Assembly (NCBI RefSeq): GCF_000382305.1
Contig: NZ_KB908022.1
Coordinates: 101,147 to 165,146 of the forward strand
DNA length: 64,000 bases
From: Vitreoscilla stercoraria DSM 513
Lineage (GTDB): Bacteria > Pseudomonadota > Gammaproteobacteria > Burkholderiales > Neisseriaceae
Direction of reading: 5' to 3'
Of the stretch, positions 61,409-64,000 are shown one piece after another. Each line of letters starts with the position of its first letter. The stretch's first letter is position 1. The notes beneath the pieces are model-generated. The model did no database searches. It worked only from the letters and a program-made list of their open reading frames with translations, and was not told the origin of the DNA. Made by a program: the position numbers and the translations under genes.

Positions 61409-61591
61409 TTAAAGTTTTGATATGTATTGTTCAAACAGCTGATCTAATATGTGAACAGGCTGGCGTTCTAATGGTGTGTTATCACAATTGAAGCATTCTA
61501 AAGGTCCAGTGATGGTCTCTGATTTTTGAATGGGACCACGCAATTGACATTTTGGGCAAGTTAATTGAAATGAGTGAGCGCCGAATGACAT
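61409..61591 (-). CDS. Small zinc-ribbon-like protein
   Basis: A 60-residue protein with two CxxC knuckles, CPKC and CFNC, spaced about 22 residues apart, which likely bind one zinc ion. The start at 61591 has GGGAG nine bases before it; the frame opens five codons earlier. It ends 4 bases before the WYL gene and is surely co-transcribed. Function unknown; it may be a partner or cofactor of that regulator. Confidence 0.7.
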   Translation of the reverse strand: MSFGAHSFQLTCPKCQLRGPIQKSETITGPLECFNCDNTPLERQPVHILDQLFEQYISKL

Positions 61592-61765
61592 GTTATTTAC
61601 TCCCAATGGTAGTGAAACAAATAAAATGAACCAATTACTTTAAATATTAGCTCATTATTCAGCATAATACTTTCTTGTAAAGAATTTTTTATGACAAACA
61701 GGAAAATTTGTCATAAAAATTTAGCTTTTATGTCGCTTAAGCAGGTTATTTAACATAGAAATGTT

Positions 61766-62422
61766 TTATTCAATATTTTTAGGATTGGAGCCGAATTGGT
61801 TGTCATCTGGTGTGCCATCGGTACACATTAAAATAATGAACCAAATACCGCCTACCAATGGTATTAAACCAATCAATATCCACCAACCTGATTTGTTGAT
61901 GTCATGTAATCTGCGTACGCTGACCGCAAGTTGAGGTAAAAAAACTGCCACACAAAATAACCAATAAGGTAAAGATAAGACACTTGCAGTTTCTTCGGAA
62001 ATGGTTGACCCGACCAGAACCAAATACAACAACCCTAAAGAAATCAGATTGAAAAATAAGAAAAATCCCCAGTATTCACGGCGACGTGAACGTCCTGTAA
62101 ATTGGGTGTATTTGTCTTTGACGGCGGTCACTGCATGTTGCCATAGGCTGATGGCATCGGGTGTGGTTGTGGCTGTGCGAGTCGCTGTGTGTGCAAATTG
62201 AATTTTTTGAGTTGGCTCAGGTGAAGGTTTTTTTATGGTCAGAATAGGGTGTACTTGAATGGCAAATTTTTCATCCGCTGCCACAAACTCAACCACCTGC
62301 CCCGCGGATGGATCATTGGTATGCTGCCATTCAGAGGCACGAAACAAATAGCGTTTGCCATCTTCGGCTTGAATCAAACCGCCACCTTTTTGTAGTGAAA
62401 AATCTAAAATTTGACCTTTCAT
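61766..62422 (-). CDS. DUF805 membrane protein with N-terminal cold-shock-like segment
   Basis: A 218-residue protein in two parts. Residues 1-62 (MKGQILDFSLQKGGGLIQA, then GKRYLFRASEWQ and VVEFVAADEKFAIQV) look like a small OB/cold-shock-type domain. Residues 105-218 are a DUF805 domain with FTGRSRRREYWGFFLFF and VRRLHDINKSGWWILIGL and four helices. DUF805 proteins are small inner-membrane proteins of unknown function. The start at 62422 has AAGGAT seven bases upstream. Similar cold-shock/DUF fusions exist, but the role is not known. Confidence 0.82.
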   Translation of the reverse strand: MKGQILDFSLQKGGGLIQAEDGKRYLFRASEWQHTNDPSAGQVVEFVAADEKFAIQVHPILTIKKPSPEPTQKIQFAHTATRTATTTPDAISLWQHAVTAVKDKYTQFTGRSRRREYWGFFLFFNLISLGLLYLVLVGSTISEETASVLSLPYWLFCVAVFLPQLAVSVRRLHDINKSGWWILIGLIPLVGGIWFIILMCTDGTPDDNQFGSNPKNIE

Positions 62423-62611
62423 AGAATATCCTTTTGTGTTGTTAAAATGCATATGGCGTTTTTATAGATGGCGTGTTGATATGGCGGTAGCAATGCCGTA
62501 TGAAAAAAGTATTTTAATGGTTCGTCTTTTGAGAAGCGATTGAAAGGCAGTGTAAGAGCAACGTTGGACAAGATGTGTCCATGGTGATGACATGAATGTT
62601 AAAGGCATGAA

Positions 62612-62643
62612 AAAAGCGTCCTGTAAGTTTACAGGACGCTTTT
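62612..62643. terminator. DUS-pair hairpin
   Basis: AAAAGCGTCCTGTAA (62612-62626) and TTACAGGACGCTTTT (62629-62643), a 15-bp perfect stem with A/T ends, upstream of the DUF805 gene on the minus strand and downstream of fic. Confidence 0.82.
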
Positions 62644-62745
62644 AGTAATATTGGCAGAGAGGAAGTCTGTCGAACCTTTGTAATCAATCATTGATTTATA
62701 AGGGTTTTATTTTATTATTTACGATTAGTAACCCAACCTGTAACC

Positions 62746-62777
62746 CAAAAAATAAAAATGCCTCCAAAACAGGAGGC
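62746..62777 (-). terminator. Terminator of fic
   Basis: On the minus strand GCCTCC and GGAGGC (62777-62772 with 62765-62760) form a 6-bp GC stem followed by a T-rich tract (A-rich on the plus strand at 62746-62759), 13 bases after the fic stop. Confidence 0.82.
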
Positions 62778-62789
62778 TTTTTGTTGCAA

Positions 62790-63905
62790 TTAGGCTTCAA
62801 TAGGATATGGTATAAATTCGTTGGTATCGTTGATTAGTATATCAACTAATTTGGGGTGAAGAAATAATTTATCTCTACCTTGTTGAACTTCACGCAATAC
62901 ACCAATATTTACCAATTCTTTTAAATACTTAGATGCCGTTTGTCTGCTTACAATTTCTAGTTTTTCTAGATAAACGATCCTTGTGTAAGGTTGTTTAAAT
63001 AATAAATTTACTAGCTCATAGGTATATATCTTAGGACTGGTTTGTTTAATATATTGAACTGTATGTTCTTGCAAGGCACGAATCGTTTCTATTTTAAGTC
63101 TTGTCCAATTAGCAGTTTCTTCGATGCCTTTGAGTATGTATAAAATCCATTCTTCCCATGCTTGATTTTGAGTTACATTTAACAGGCCTGAATAATAATC
63201 ATTTTTTGTTTGGATAATATAACGACTTAGATAAAGGATAGGCAATGTTAATAATCCTTTGTCTATCAGCATTAGACTATTAAGTATTCGTCCGGTGCGT
63301 CCATTGCCATCTGAAAAAGGATGGATGGCTTCAAATTGGTAATGGGCAATAGCCATGATGATAAGGGGGTCTAACTCTTCATTCTCATTAATGAATTTTT
63401 CCCAATCAGATAGTTTATCCCTTATGATACTTTCACCCTCAGGTGGCGTATAAATGGTATGCCCATCTTGGGTAGACTTTAAAGCAGTACCTGTTACCTT
63501 GCGAATATCCATGTCAGCACCTTTGATTTCACTACAAACCAAAATGGCTGTTTGAGTACACAAAGGTCTCTTGTCTAATGATTTAAAGCCTTTGAATAGA
63601 GCTGTTCTGTACCTTAATGCTTCTTTTGTTACGGGGTCTGCTTGAGACTCAGAATCCATAAATTGAAAAAGTTTATCTGTGGTTGTCACAATGTTTTCAA
63701 TCTCAGAACTGGCTTGAGCTTCCATGATAGGAAGGGTGTTAATAAGCATACTTTGATTGGGTATTAATTCTGCTGCTTGTTTTAACTCAGCTAATGCGGC
63801 TCTAGATTTAACCACTTGTTTAAGAATTGCCTTCGTTTCAACATCTTGTGACGGTGGAAGACAAGGAAGGGCATTATAGGGCTGATTTGCATTCCAATTA
63901 GTCAT
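62790..63905 (-). CDS. Fic-domain adenylyltransferase (class II, self-inhibited)
   Basis: A 371-residue Fic protein. The canonical catalytic motif HPFSDGNGRTGR is at residues 195-206. An N-terminal inhibitory helix carries S-x3-E-N (Ser66 to Asn71, within ASSEIENIV), so this is a class II Fic enzyme whose activity is blocked until the helix moves. A C-terminal winged-helix domain (about 295-360, with SRQTASKYLKELVNIGVL) suggests DNA binding. Fic enzymes transfer AMP to protein Ser/Thr/Tyr. AGGA lies nine bases before the ATG. Base use is more AT-rich than in neighbouring genes, which hints at acquisition. No antitoxin gene is adjacent. Confidence 0.93.
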   Translation of the reverse strand: MTNWNANQPYNALPCLPPSQDVETKAILKQVVKSRAALAELKQAAELIPNQSMLINTLPIMEAQASSEIENIVTTTDKLFQFMDSESQADPVTKEALRYRTALFKGFKSLDKRPLCTQTAILVCSEIKGADMDIRKVTGTALKSTQDGHTIYTPPEGESIIRDKLSDWEKFINENEELDPLIIMAIAHYQFEAIHPFSDGNGRTGRILNSLMLIDKGLLTLPILYLSRYIIQTKNDYYSGLLNVTQNQAWEEWILYILKGIEETANWTRLKIETIRALQEHTVQYIKQTSPKIYTYELVNLLFKQPYTRIVYLEKLEIVSRQTASKYLKELVNIGVLREVQQGRDKLFLHPKLVDILINDTNEFIPYPIEA

Positions 63906-64000
63906 GTTGAAAATTCCTATTTTTTAAACATGTTTTCAGTATATGTTTACAGCGTGTACATATCAATCAAACATAGTTAATTTTTGGCATTTTTTAAACA

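Larger units (their letters stand above)
62453..62789. other. Gene-free spacer between the DUF805 and fic genes
   Basis: It contains a DUS-pair hairpin at 62612-62643 and the fic terminator near its right end. No other feature seen. Confidence 0.5.

Noticed and set aside
62640..62760. Possible integration site beside fic
   Set aside because: No tRNA end, integrase gene or clear direct repeats could be seen within the window.
1..64000. CRISPR array or clustered direct repeats
   Set aside because: The repeated words are dispersed, differ in spacing and occur as inverted pairs, as expected for DUS, not CRISPR.

Overview
The window reads as chromosomal DNA of a Neisseriaceae-type betaproteobacterium. 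It is moderately AT-rich and holds about 60 genes, mostly housekeeping and metabolic. The best lineage clue is a short word, AAGCGTCCTGTAA (or GCGTCCTGAA), seen more than fifty times on both strands. It often occurs as head-to-head inverted pairs that act as terminators between genes. This is how DNA uptake sequences (DUS) behave in Neisseriaceae, but the word differs from the common Neisseria DUS (GCCGTCTGAA) and from the other dialects I can recall. A sister word, GCGGCCTGTAA, also recurs. No phage, insertion sequence, CRISPR array, tRNA or rRNA gene was seen.

Layout. Positions 1-2.4 kb: the start of a GalD/PrpF-like isomerase, a divergent LysR regulator and an AEC transporter. 2.4-10.9 kb: rlmF, engB, the cytochrome c maturation pair resB-ccsA, a YoaE-like TerC/CBS membrane protein behind a 23-codon leader ORF and a strong terminator, and a GIY-YIG domain read in frame into prolyl aminopeptidase. 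11-15.6 kb: katG between two paralogous GNAT genes, then a Firmicutes-like uppP. 16.1-27.4 kb: mnmG-rsmG-parA-parB followed by the complete atpIBEFHAGDC operon; rsmG carries an in-frame TGA and parB a one-base frameshift at its N-terminus. 27.4-30.6 kb: slyX, azlCD and a GabP-like permease. 30.6-40 kb: assimilatory sulfate reduction (cysG, then cysH-D-N-J-I) with two paralogous lipoproteins inserted.

42.3-56.5 kb is the most interesting part. It encodes what looks like a full route from D-lysine to 2-oxoglutarate: DadA-type D-amino acid dehydrogenase, DpkA-type imine reductase, AmaA-type pipecolate oxidase, AmaB-type (ALDH7) piperideine-6-carboxylate dehydrogenase, LysN-type 2-aminoadipate aminotransferase, HglS (DUF1338) 2-oxoadipate dioxygenase/decarboxylase and YdiJ-type D-2-hydroxyglutarate dehydrogenase. 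An NhaC-family carrier lies inside it and LysR regulators flank it. The two arms diverge from an AT-rich control region at about 50.13-50.73 kb. The steps match the pathway worked out in Pseudomonas putida, but here they are gathered in one locus; substrate assignments are inferred.

56.6-64 kb: an EamA exporter with its LysR regulator, an orphan LivJ-type binding lipoprotein, a WYL regulator with a small zinc-ribbon protein, a DUF805 membrane protein with an N-terminal cold-shock-like segment, and a class II Fic protein at the right edge.

Several palindromes upstream of katG, the GabP-like permease and the second GcvA-type LysR gene are candidate operators. All start sites and motif positions were worked out by eye.
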